This document shows positions 8,941 to 15,733 of a stretch of DNA of 25,942 nt, in pieces. Position numbers and translations under genes: made by a program. This DNA is from T3SED10-47 sp046483725 (GTDB taxonomy: Bacteria; Bipolaricaulota; Bipolaricaulia; Bipolaricaulales; Bipolaricaulaceae). Where the stretch lies: contig JAWOCQ010000085.1 of assembly GCA_046483725.1 (NCBI GenBank), positions 1-25,942 of the forward strand, read 5' to 3'. Within the stretch, counting starts at the first letter, position 1; each line of letters begins with the position of its first letter. The notes under the pieces were generated by a model that had not been told where the DNA came from, did not search any database, and was given only the letters and a program-made list of their open reading frames with translations.

Positions 8941-9486
8941 ATAAGGCATTCGTATCGTGTCAACGAAGAGATCCGAGCGCGGGAAGTACTGCTGATCGAT
9001 GCCGATGGACGGAAGGTGGGCGTAACGCCTATCGAACAGGCCTTGGCAATCGCCCAGGAGCGAGGTGTAGACCTGGTTGAGATCGCACCGGAGGCGAACC
9101 CGGCAGTCTGCAAGGTGGTGGACTACGGGAAGTATCAGTATCAACTGGAGAAGCGGGAGAAGAAACAGCGCAAGTCCGCGCGTCTCAAGGAGATGAAGTT
9201 CACCATCCAGACCGGTGAGCACGACTTCAAGACCAAGCTCTCCCGTATCCGGCAGTTCTTAAACAGCGGGGACAAGGTGCGCGTGACCATATTCTTCAAG
9301 GGGCGTCAGATTATCCACTCGGACAAGGGGCGGGAGATGCTCCGCCGGGTGGTGGAGGAGACGCAGGACATCGCCAAGGTCGACCAGGAGGCGGTCAGCA
9401 AAGGAAGAACGCTGCAGATGCTGCTGACGCCTCTGCCCCGAAAGGGAGGCAAGGATGAAGGGAAAGACACACAAGGCAGCGGCTAA
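8941..9486 (+). CDS. infC: Translation initiation factor IF-3
   Basis: 181 residues read from ATA at 8941. IF-3 N-domain ('YRVNEEIRAREVLLID', 'VDLVEIAPEANPAVCKVVDYGK'), linker ('KREKKQRKSARLKEMKF') and C-domain ('GRQIIHSDKGREMLRRV') are all present. The start is inferred from two facts. The Shine-Dalgarno sequence aaggagg (8925-8931) is 9 nt from ATA but 0-3 nt from the in-frame TTG (8932) and GTG (8935). Read from ATA, the protein aligns with no gap to the AUU-initiated Bacillus IF-3 N-terminus. Rare starts (AUU, AUC, AUA) are how infC represses itself, since IF-3 rejects them. The 3' end overlaps rpmI by 32 nt and encodes a non-conserved tail. Confidence 0.95.
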   Translation: MRHSYRVNEEIRAREVLLIDADGRKVGVTPIEQALAIAQERGVDLVEIAPEANPAVCKVVDYGKYQYQLEKREKKQRKSARLKEMKFTIQTGEHDFKTKLSRIRQFLNSGDKVRVTIFFKGRQIIHSDKGREMLRRVVEETQDIAKVDQEAVSKGRTLQMLLTPLPRKGGKDEGKDTQGSG

Positions 9487-9646
9487 GCGATTCAAGGTGA
9501 AGCCCAGCGGTCGGGTATTTCACCGCAGGGCAGGCTATGTGCACAAGCTGAACAAGAAGCGTTCGCAATACCGGCGCCAGGCGCGCCGGGAGAAGGAAGT
9601 GGCGCGAAGTGACTTGCGGCGGGTGCGAGAGCTGCTTTCCAGCTGA
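9455..9646 (+). CDS. rpmI: 50S ribosomal protein L35
   Basis: 63 residues, 'MKGKTHKAAAKRFKVKPSGR' onward, matching the L35 N-terminus; length is standard. It begins inside the 3' end of infC (32-nt overlap) after 'aaagggaggca', and precedes rplT by 10 nt, the conserved infC-rpmI-rplT operon in which L20 commonly represses the unit. No obvious L20-binding leader was identified here. Confidence 0.97.
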   Translation: MKGKTHKAAAKRFKVKPSGRVFHRRAGYVHKLNKKRSQYRRQARREKEVARSDLRRVRELLSS

Positions 9647-9656
9647 GGAGGACGAG

Positions 9657-10013
9657 ATGCGTGTGCCAGGTGGTATGAAGCACAGCAGGCGCCGCAGAAA
9701 GGTGCTGGCGCAGTCGAAGGGTTACAAGGGAAAGCGCAAGAACTGCTATCGCATTGCGAAGCAGTCGGTGATCAAAGCCCTGGTGCACCAGTATCAGGCC
9801 CGCCGGCTGCGTAAACGGGATATGCGGAGATTGTGGACGGTGCGGGTTGGCGCTGCCGCTCGGAGCCATGGGCTGTCGTATTCCAAGTTCATGGGGGGGC
9901 TCCGCAAGGCGGAGGTGACTGTGAACCGAAAGATGCTCGCTGACCTGGCTGTCCGCGACCCGAAGGCGTTCGAGGAACTGGCCGCTTTGGCAAGGGAGTC
10001 CCTGGAGAGCTAG
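9657..10013 (+). CDS. rplT: 50S ribosomal protein L20
   Basis: 118 residues, typical length. The start ATG at 9657 is set by 'gaggagga' (9645-9652) and by the L20-like N-terminus 'MRVPGGMKHSRRRRKVL'. Conserved parts include 'AKGY'-like 'SKGYKGKRKN', 'RLRKRDMRRLWTVRVGAAAR' and 'GLSYSKFMGGLRKAEV', 'RKMLADLAVRDPKAFEEL'. L20 is an early assembly protein and the usual autoregulator of infC-rpmI-rplT. It is followed after 40 nt by folB without a terminator. Confidence 0.97.
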   Translation: MRVPGGMKHSRRRRKVLAQSKGYKGKRKNCYRIAKQSVIKALVHQYQARRLRKRDMRRLWTVRVGAAARSHGLSYSKFMGGLRKAEVTVNRKMLADLAVRDPKAFEELAALARESLES

Positions 10014-10053
10014 GGCCTCGCTTGCCCGGGCGGGCGGCGGAGGGGGTAGCGAT

Positions 10054-10509
10054 ATGCTAAGGGCCCGCGCGTGCAACGGGCGTGGGTTCGAGGGTGTCTC
10101 ACCCGGACCTGCCGCCGGGACTCCCGGCGGTGATGTGGGAGGTGTGGCTTCCTCACTCACTCGACTGGTAGTCGAGGGCCTGCCGCTGGTACTGCGCGTG
10201 GGTTGGACCAGCCAGGAGCGCGCGCTGCCCCGGGCCGTCCTGGTTGACCTGACATTGGATGTGGCCTACGACGGGTCAGGGGAGCTCTCCGGAACTGTAG
10301 ACCTCGACGAAGCAGTCAGTGTAGCTCAGGGTCTTTGCGGGGAAGAACACCGCTTGTTGGAGGATGTGGCCGGGAGATTGGCTGGGACCCTCCTGGAGAC
10401 GTTCCCTAGGCTGGTCAGCGTACAGGTGGCGGTCAGTAAACCCAGTCCGCCTGTGGGCGCCCCGGTGGCGGCCACGGGGGCTGTGGTGGTGCGGAGGCGG
10501 GATGGTTGA
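10054..10509 (+). CDS. folB: Dihydroneopterin aldolase-like protein
   Basis: 151 residues. FolB cleaves dihydroneopterin to 6-hydroxymethyl-dihydropterin, the substrate of the FolK encoded next (8-nt overlap). The family core begins at residue about 35 ('LTRLVVEGLPLVLRVGW'). The catalytic-region glutamate of the E-R motif ('SQERALPR'), the pterin-binding Glu ('HRLLEDVAG') and the Lys of 'VSKPSPPVG' are kept, but the usual Tyr of the VDYAE-like segment is Leu ('VDLDEAV') and the YHG histidine is replaced. Start: ATG at 10054 has an excellent ggaggggg (10039-10046), giving a roughly 34-residue Gly/Pro-rich extension; GTG at 10144 would give a family-length protein but has poor spacing. A strong hairpin (10112-10130) lies in the extension. 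Sequence is divergent, context strong. Confidence 0.82.
   Translation: MLRARACNGRGFEGVSPGPAAGTPGGDVGGVASSLTRLVVEGLPLVLRVGWTSQERALPRAVLVDLTLDVAYDGSGELSGTVDLDEAVSVAQGLCGEEHRLLEDVAGRLAGTLLETFPRLVSVQVAVSKPSPPVGAPVAATGAVVVRRRDG
10112..10130. repeat. 8-bp perfect inverted repeat in the folB 5' region
   Basis: ccgccggg (10112-10119), loop act, cccggcgg (10123-10130). It is very GC-rich, lies between the two candidate folB starts, and has no T-run, so it is not a terminator; it could influence which folB start is used. Confidence 0.6.
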
Positions 10510-10990
10510 AGCGTACCTTGGCCTGGGGGGAAACGTCGGCTGTGTTCGGGGGCGCTTGTCTCGGGCTGGGGAGGAGCTTTCGTCGCGTGGGCTGGTGATT
10601 AGTGGCAGTTCTTCGCTTTACCACACTGAGCCTTGGGGCAAGCGCGAGCAGCCTGACTTTCTCAACCAGGTGCTGCGTGTGGAAACACAGCTGGCCCCGC
10701 ATGAGCTATTGGAGACCTGTCAGGAAGTGGAACGGGCCCTGGGACGTGTGGCTCGTGAGAGGTGGGGACGGAGGGAGATTGATGTGGACATCCTGCTGTA
10801 TGGGCATGAGGTGATTCAGGAGTGCCACCTTCAGGTTCCCCACCCTCGACTGGCCGAACGCCGTTTTGTGCTGGCTCCCCTGGCCGAGCTGGCACCGGAT
10901 TTTGTCCACCCGGCGTTGGGCCGGACCGTGGCCGAGCTTTTGCAGCAGGTCACGGATGAAAGGAGGGTAGAACGAGTAAGGGAAACCTGA
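10502..10990 (+). CDS. folK: 2-amino-4-hydroxy-6-hydroxymethyldihydropteridine pyrophosphokinase
   Basis: 162 residues, usual HPPK length. It transfers pyrophosphate from ATP to 6-hydroxymethyl-dihydropterin in folate synthesis. It starts 'MVEAYLGLGGNVG' (the LGSN-like ATP/pterin motif is LGGN), followed by 'YHTEPWG' (Y-x-T-x-P-x-G motif), 'DFLNQVLRVET', 'RWGRREIDVDILLYG' (the HPPK signature R-W-x-x-R-x-x-D-x-D) and 'VPHPRLAERRFVLAPLAELAP'. Start ATG at 10502 overlaps the folB stop by 8 nt, so the two enzymes of consecutive steps are coupled. Its 3' end contains 'aaggaggg' (10960-10967), apparently the ribosome-binding site for the following rng gene. Confidence 0.96.
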   Translation: MVEAYLGLGGNVGCVRGRLSRAGEELSSRGLVISGSSSLYHTEPWGKREQPDFLNQVLRVETQLAPHELLETCQEVERALGRVARERWGRREIDVDILLYGHEVIQECHLQVPHPRLAERRFVLAPLAELAPDFVHPALGRTVAELLQQVTDERRVERVRET

Positions 10991-11022
10991 TTCTGGTAAC
11001 AGTCCAACGCGGGCCGGCGGGA

Positions 11023-12210
11023 GTGCGTAAGCGGGTCGCGTTGACGGAAGAAGGCCGGCTGGTGGAGGTGTACTTCGACCTGCCCGGGAAACGTGTCGTG
11101 ACAGGGAGCATCTACAAGGGCAGGGTGGAGACAGTTCTGCCCGGTATGGGAGCGGCGTTTGTGGATGTGGGGGAGGGCCAAGCCCTGTTTTTGTCGCAAA
11201 ACGAGATCAGCCCTGCGCTGCAAGCTCACCGCGGCGGGCGCCGGGGCGGCCGCAGCCCTATTCAAAAGGTCCTGCGGGCGGGGGACAACGTCATCATCCA
11301 GGTCCGTCGGGAGGCAATGGGTAAGAAGAACCCGCAGGGTACCACCAAGGTGAGCTTGCCCGGTCGCTATTGGGTATTCCTGCCTAACGAGGACCGGACG
11401 GCCGTGTCCAGGCGGGTAGGAGATTCTAAGGAAGTAAGGCGCCTGCGGCAGGTGGCCAATGAGCTGAAAGGTAAAGGGGAAGGCCTGATCGCCCGCACGG
11501 CTGCCAGGGGGGCCTCCAGGGAGGACCTGGAGAGAGATTTTCGGTTTCTCGTGGGCACGTGGAAGGGTATCGAGCAGGAGGCCGAGACGGTGGAGGGCCC
11601 ACGGCTTGTCTATGAGGGCATGGATGTGGTGCGCAGCCTGATTCGCGATAGGTTCACCCAAGAGGTAAACACAGTGCTTGTCGATGATGAGCGTGAATAC
11701 AGGGAGATTGTGGAGTTTATGCGTTATCTCCACCTGGAGCAGCTAAAGGAGAAGGTGTCGCTGTACAAAGGGCCTATGTCCCTGTTTGTTCGCTATGAGG
11801 TGGAGCGTCAGCTGCGGGAAGCCCTGCAAAGAAAAGTTCCGCTCAAAGGAGGGGGGTTCCTGAGCATCGATGAAACGGAGGCCCTGACCGCAATCGACGT
11901 CAACACCGGCTCAAATGTGCGGCACCGCAATCAGGAAGCCGCAATCATCAATACAAACCTGGAGGCGTCCCGGGAGATCCCGCGGCTTCTCAGGCTTCGC
12001 CGGATCTCGGGCATCATCGTGGTTGACTATGTGGATATGGCCTCCCCTGGCAATGAACAGAAGGTGGTGGATACGCTGCAGGAGGAATTGGCGAAGGACC
12101 GGGTCCCCGCCGATTTCATAGACATCACTCAGCTGGGATTGGTGGAGATCACCCGGCGGCGCCAAGGGGAGTCGTTGGCGGTCACTATGGACTCCATGGA
12201 GGAGGATTAG
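11023..12210 (+). CDS. rng: Ribonuclease E/G family endoribonuclease, C-terminally short
   Basis: 395 residues from GTG. RNase G/E cuts single-stranded AU-rich RNA and processes rRNA. Seen: N-terminal RNase H-like part, an S1-like segment ('GSIYKGRVETVLPGMGAAFVDVGEGQALFL', residues about 27-56, then the insert to 125), 5'-sensor region ('ARTAARGASREDLERDF') and the DNase I-like catalytic core with 'TAIDVNTGSN' and 'IIVVDYVDMAS', holding the two metal-binding Asp residues. The protein stops after 'LVEITRRRQGESLAV' plus a short tail, exactly before the family's CPxCxGxG zinc-link and small domain, which are absent. In-frame sequence from 10972 to 11022 (including 'NLILVTVQRGPAG') matches the normal N-terminus but has no ATG/GTG/TTG; aaggaggg at 10960-10967 points to an unusual start such as ACG 10972. 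The GTG is given as the first conventional start. Confidence 0.9.
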   Translation: MRKRVALTEEGRLVEVYFDLPGKRVVTGSIYKGRVETVLPGMGAAFVDVGEGQALFLSQNEISPALQAHRGGRRGGRSPIQKVLRAGDNVIIQVRREAMGKKNPQGTTKVSLPGRYWVFLPNEDRTAVSRRVGDSKEVRRLRQVANELKGKGEGLIARTAARGASREDLERDFRFLVGTWKGIEQEAETVEGPRLVYEGMDVVRSLIRDRFTQEVNTVLVDDEREYREIVEFMRYLHLEQLKEKVSLYKGPMSLFVRYEVERQLREALQRKVPLKGGGFLSIDETEALTAIDVNTGSNVRHRNQEAAIINTNLEASREIPRLLRLRRISGIIVVDYVDMASPGNEQKVVDTLQEELAKDRVPADFIDITQLGLVEITRRRQGESLAVTMDSMEED

Positions 12211-12223
12211 AGCTCCCGGGGGT

Positions 12224-12252
12224 TTGTGGGCGAGGTGCGGGGTGGCTATGAT
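12224..12252 (+). promoter_or_regulatory. Candidate promoter for tRNA-Val
   Basis: TTGTGG (12224-12229), 17-bp spacer, TATGAT (12247-12252, five of six consensus bases). The predicted start is near 12259, 3 nt before the tRNA. It lies in the 51-bp gap after rng. The -35 element is weak. Confidence 0.5.
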
Positions 12253-12261
12253 TAGATGCGA

Positions 12262-12334
12262 GGGCGGATAGCTCAGTTGGTAGAGCACTCGCTTCACGTG
12301 CGAGAAGTCGGGGGTTCGAGTCCTCCTCCGCCCA
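12262..12334 (+). tRNA. tRNA-Val(CAC)
   Basis: A complete 73-nt cloverleaf: acceptor GGGCGGA/TCCGCCC, D-arm 'gctcagttggtagagc', anticodon stem ctcgc/gcgag around loop TTCACGT (anticodon CAC at 12295-12297, reading GUG), T-arm 'gggggttcgagtcctcc' and discriminator A at 12334. CCA is not encoded (followed by ctttcc), unlike the tRNA-Gln in this window, so it must be added enzymatically. No terminator-like T-run follows beyond 'ttttgtg'. Confidence 0.97.
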
Positions 12335-12481
12335 CTTTCCTTTTGTGATGGCACATTGCGTTGCAGCTACGGCGTCCCTCGACCTCCGATCATGGTCGGC
12401 GCAACTGCGGCCGGACTCGGAGCCTGCCGCGCTGAACGGGCCTGTGGCCGAAAGGCTTCGGGAGTGGTGGGAGGCGGGGAC

Positions 12482-12853
12482 GTGAGCCTGGGCTGCCGCA
12501 TACTGGTTGGGGAAGCACCGGCGCCCGCTGTTGCTCAGCAGGTTGCGGTGCTTTTCTCCCACTGTCCGTACGTGCATTTCTCGGCGGCCTTCGGACCTCA
12601 AGTGATGGTGGTGTTCTACCTGCCCGAGGACCGTGATTGGTGGGTGGCGGGAATTGCCAATGATCCTGGGGGGGCGCTGGGACTGGCGAGGGCGGCGGTA
12701 TACGTTGTTGAAGAACCAGCCTATCCACAGCGGTTTGAGCTTCGGCTGCCGGACGAGCCGGCTGACCGAGCCCCGTGTGGATCGGATTGCAGGGTCTGTC
12801 CCCAATGGCACGAGCGATGTGCCGGTTGTCCGGGTTCGTTGGTTTGTGGGTAG
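12482..12853 (+). CDS. Small protein with C-terminal cysteine cluster, unknown function
   Basis: 123 residues from GTG at 12482, preceded by 'gggaggcgggg'. The family is not recognised. Residues 1-90 look like a compact alpha/beta domain ('CRILVGEAPAPAVAQQVAVLF', 'VMVVFYLPEDRDWWVAGI', 'GLARAAVYVVEE'). The last 25 residues hold six cysteines at 99, 103, 106, 113, 116 and 122 (C-x3-C-x2-C-x6-C-x2-C-x5-C, containing CPGC-like 'CAGCPG'), suited to zinc or an iron-sulfur cluster. No signal peptide or membrane segment is seen. It follows the tRNA and is convergent with the importer operon (44 bp gap). A longer frame upstream to 12356 exists but overlaps the tRNA flank and lacks a good start signal. 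Confidence 0.6.
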   Translation: MSLGCRILVGEAPAPAVAQQVAVLFSHCPYVHFSAAFGPQVMVVFYLPEDRDWWVAGIANDPGGALGLARAAVYVVEEPAYPQRFELRLPDEPADRAPCGSDCRVCPQWHERCAGCPGSLVCG

Positions 12854-12897
12854 TGCACGGCTTGTGGCTTGTGGGGTGGGGGCTGTAGTGGGCGGGG

Positions 12898-13686
12898 TTA
12901 GGCTTTGGGGGCGTCCAGCTCGGTGGTGGGGAGGACTGCCATTTGTCCGTTGACGCCGGACAAAGCGGCAAAGGTTACTCCGTAGGCTTGCTCGAGCGCG
13001 GTGGTGTTCAGCACCGTTTGTGGGGGGCCACAACTGAGAACCCCGTCGCAAAGCAATCCTGCGCGGTGGCTATAGGCCAGCGCGTTGTTGGGGTTGTGAG
13101 AGGTGACTGCGACCGCTAGGCCTTCGGCAGCCAGAGCGTCTGCCAGCTCCAACACCCTATGCTGATGAGCCGGATCTAGGTTCGCGTCGGGCTCGTCCAT
13201 TAGTAGTACCTGCGCGCCCTGGGCCAGCCCGCGGGCGATGAGCGCCAGTCGCTGCTCACCTCCGCACAGTGCGGTATACGGTCTGTCGGCCAACTCCTCC
13301 AGGCCCACTGCCTGCAACGCCCAAGCGGTGACCTCCCGGTCGCGGCGAGTGGGGCCGGCCAGCCGCTTGAGGTGCGGGGACCGCCCCATCAGCACCATGT
13401 CCCGAGTGGTGTAGGTGAACACAGGGGAGTGAGACTGGGGAACGAGGGCGAGGTACTGCGCGCGCTGGCGGGAGGACAAGGCTCGCAGTTCGCGCTCCTC
13501 CAGGCAGACGCGACCCTTGTCCGGGAGGAGCAGGCCCGCCAGGCAGCGCAGGAGGGTGCTCTTGCCTGCGCCGTTGGCCCCGAGCAAGAACAGAAGTTCC
13601 CCGGCGTGCAACTCCACGTCGACGCCGCGCAGCACGGGGCTGCCTTCGTTGTAGGAGAACCACACGTCGCTTGCCTGCAGGCTCAT
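12898..13686 (-). CDS. ABC importer ATPase, BtuD/FecE type
   Basis: 262 residues. It powers import of a metal chelate or corrinoid through the permease encoded just upstream (4-nt ATGA-type overlap). Walker A 'LGANGAGKST' (about residues 35-44), Q-loop 'LVPQSH', signature 'LCGGEQRLALIARGLA' (Cys instead of the usual Ser), Walker B 'QVLLMDEPDANLD' and the H-switch 'VTSHNPN' are present. The start ATG at 13686 is chosen because it begins 'MSLQASDVWFSY', the normal start of the family; upstream in-frame codons only read the permease gene in another frame. It is the last gene of the PadR-importer operon and ends 'LDAPKA'. Confidence 0.94.
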   Translation of the reverse strand: MSLQASDVWFSYNEGSPVLRGVDVELHAGELLFLLGANGAGKSTLLRCLAGLLLPDKGRVCLEERELRALSSRQRAQYLALVPQSHSPVFTYTTRDMVLMGRSPHLKRLAGPTRRDREVTAWALQAVGLEELADRPYTALCGGEQRLALIARGLAQGAQVLLMDEPDANLDPAHQHRVLELADALAAEGLAVAVTSHNPNNALAYSHRAGLLCDGVLSCGPPQTVLNTTALEQAYGVTFAALSGVNGQMAVLPTTELDAPKA

Positions 13687-14681
13687 CGCCACCCCCCCCG
13701 GGTGTGGATGGTGCGTAGAAACAGGAACACGAAGGCCGGAATGCCCACAAGACCGGTCAAAATGCCCAAGGGTATTTCCGCGGGCAGCGCTGTGCGGGCC
13801 ACGGTGTCCAGCAGGATCAGAAGGGCCGCGCCTATGGCCAAGGAAGCAGGAAGGAGCCGTCCGTGGTCCGGTCCCACCAGCGCCCGTGCCGCGTGGGGGA
13901 CTAGAAGTCCGATCCACCCTATCACTCCAGCGGCGGCGACGGCGGCGGCAGTGAGAAGAGTGCCCGCTGCGACAACGGCCAGGCGCCATCTGCGTACGGG
14001 CAGCCCCAGTGACTCGGCCTCCAGTTCGTCCAAGGAGAGCACGTTCAGACGCCACCGGGAGGCGATCAGCAAGAGGGTGCCCGCGCCAGTGGCCCCCAGC
14101 AGAGGCCACAGGTGCGCCCAGCGGACGGTCCCCAGCCCTCCAAGGAGCCAATAGGTGATTGCGGGAAGGGCGTCTGTGGGATCGGCCACGTACTTCAGGA
14201 TTCCCAGCAGCGCATCGAAGGCCGAGGCGACCACTATCCCGGCGATCACCAGGACCAATACCGAGGCCCCAAACCCCCGCGACAGGACCCACGCACCAGC
14301 AACCGCGACTAGGCCGAGGGCAAAAGCGGACGCCTGCACAGCGAGGGTGCTCCAGCCGGCGAGCATGGCCGCAGCGGCCCCCAGCGCCGCACCGGAGCTT
14401 GCCCCGAGGATGCGAGGCTCCACTAGTGGGTTGCGGAACATCCCTTGGAACGCCGCCCCCGCCGCCGAAAGCCCGGCTCCCACACAGCCGGCGGCCAACA
14501 CCCGCGGCAGGCGCACGCCCAGGACCAAGGTCCGGGTGAGGTCGGGTACATCCCCCCGACTGAGCAGGGCCCCGAGCACTTCTCCGGGGGGGAGCCACAG
14601 GCGACCCATGAGCAACGCGGCAAAGCCTATCGCCACCGGGGTGGCGGCGAGGAGGATGCATGATCCTGTCTGGCTCCTCAC
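13683..14681 (-). CDS. ABC importer permease, BtuC/FecCD family
   Basis: 332 residues, normal for the family, with about ten hydrophobic segments. Diagnostic motifs: 'LPRVLAAGCVGAGLSAAGAAFQ' region with 'FRNPLVEPRILGASSGA' after it (residues about 57-97), and 'GVIGWIGLLVPHAAR' (about 250-264), the G-x-x-x-F-x-G-L-x-x-P-H type motif that contacts the ATPase. It forms the membrane channel of a type II importer for cobalamin, haem or a ferric siderophore. It overlaps the substrate-binding gene by 4 nt and the ATPase gene by 4 nt, a tight operon. Confidence 0.95.
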   Translation of the reverse strand: MRSQTGSCILLAATPVAIGFAALLMGRLWLPPGEVLGALLSRGDVPDLTRTLVLGVRLPRVLAAGCVGAGLSAAGAAFQGMFRNPLVEPRILGASSGAALGAAAAMLAGWSTLAVQASAFALGLVAVAGAWVLSRGFGASVLVLVIAGIVVASAFDALLGILKYVADPTDALPAITYWLLGGLGTVRWAHLWPLLGATGAGTLLLIASRWRLNVLSLDELEAESLGLPVRRWRLAVVAAGTLLTAAAVAAAGVIGWIGLLVPHAARALVGPDHGRLLPASLAIGAALLILLDTVARTALPAEIPLGILTGLVGIPAFVFLFLRTIHTRGGWR

Positions 14682-15733
14682 GGCACCGTCAGCCGCTCCA
14701 GGACCTCGCCGGGAAGTGAGATCCCGTAGTATTCCTCGTACAGAACTCGGGCTTCATCGGCCACGCCAAGGGGCGCCATGTCCGTGTGGAAAACCTGCGC
14801 TAACCACAGCGCTCCAAGCACGGCGTCGGGGACCGGTGCGTCCCACGGGGCGGCGATCCGGGGCATCTTGTACACGCGGCCGGAACGCACAGCGTCGATC
14901 CATGCCCAATGGGGATCGTCGAGCAAATCCGTGGGCCCGACGTTCCCGTAGGGAGCGATGACGATCACCTCCGGATCCCAGGTGGTGAGTTGCTCCAGGG
15001 AGATCTCGCGCCATCCGCCGCCCAACTCTGCGGACACCGAGCGCCCTCCGGCACGAGCGATGAGTTCGGTCTGCAGCATGTCCCCGCTGGCGACGTGGAA
15101 GGGCGTAGTTCCCACGAACAAAACGCGCGGACGCTCCTCGGCGGATAGTTCCCCGACTGCCCGGTCGAGTTCGGCCAGATGATGCTCCAGCTCGGTGACC
15201 AGCGCTTCGGCCCGCGGTTTGACCTCCGGCCCGAGCAGTTCCCCGGTGAGCTCCACGGCATCCAGGACCCCCTCCACCGATTCGGGCACGTATTCCGCGG
15301 CGGGAACACCTAGGTCCCTCAATATGTCAGCCATCCCTCTGTTGCGGTTGGGGTTGGTGAGAACGAGGTCGGGCTCGTGCACTAGTATCTCCTCGGTTTC
15401 GGGCCTTGTGGGCATTAGTTTGGTGGCGAATTCCGGGTCCATGTGCTGATGAAGGGCGCCCACCTCTCCGCCCGGATCGGTGAGGGCGACGTAGCGGGCG
15501 GCGACGATCCTGTCCCCTTCACCCAATGCGTACACGAAATAGGTAGCAGGACCATAGGCACTGAGTACTCGCCCTGGGCTCTCGCGGAGCTCTACCTCCG
15601 CACCAGTTTGATCGACCGTCACTGGACCCGTACAGGCTGACCCCGCCATGAGTGCCAGGACAGCTGACAACAGCATTGCCAGTTTGGTATGTGGAGTTAA
15701 CTCTCTTAGGGTACGGCTGCGCTTACTGTGCAT
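14678..15733 (-). CDS. Periplasmic-type substrate-binding lipoprotein, BtuF/TroA family
   Basis: 351 residues from ATG at 15733, which has 'aaggag' about 7 nt upstream and begins a signal peptide: basic start, hydrophobic 'LAMLLSAVLALMAGSAC' and a probable lipid-modified cysteine at about residue 34 (lipobox atypical, G-S-A-C). The mature part has the two-lobe helical-backbone binding-protein pattern: 'PGRVLSAYGPATYFVYALG', 'ILVHEPDLVLTNPNRN', 'WREISLEQLTTWDPEVIVIAPYG'. The ligand cannot be read; no cobalamin riboswitch was seen upstream. The start overlaps the padR 3' end by 11 nt, so expression is coupled to the regulator. Confidence 0.9.
   Translation of the reverse strand: MHSKRSRTLRELTPHTKLAMLLSAVLALMAGSACTGPVTVDQTGAEVELRESPGRVLSAYGPATYFVYALGEGDRIVAARYVALTDPGGEVGALHQHMDPEFATKLMPTRPETEEILVHEPDLVLTNPNRNRGMADILRDLGVPAAEYVPESVEGVLDAVELTGELLGPEVKPRAEALVTELEHHLAELDRAVGELSAEERPRVLFVGTTPFHVASGDMLQTELIARAGGRSVSAELGGGWREISLEQLTTWDPEVIVIAPYGNVGPTDLLDDPHWAWIDAVRSGRVYKMPRIAAPWDAPVPDAVLGALWLAQVFHTDMAPLGVADEARVLYEEYYGISLPGEVLERLTVP

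Noticed and set aside
10112..10130. Intrinsic terminator after rplT
   Set aside because: The hairpin is strong but has no T-run and lies inside the best-supported folB frame.
13687..14661. In-frame upstream extension of the ABC ATPase to 587 residues
   Set aside because: The extra residues are the permease gene read in another frame; the ATPase begins at its normal N-terminus with ATG 13686.
14155..14961. A 268-codon plus-strand frame over the permease gene
   Set aside because: It is a Ser/Ala/Arg/Pro-rich low-complexity shadow of a well-supported permease on the other strand.
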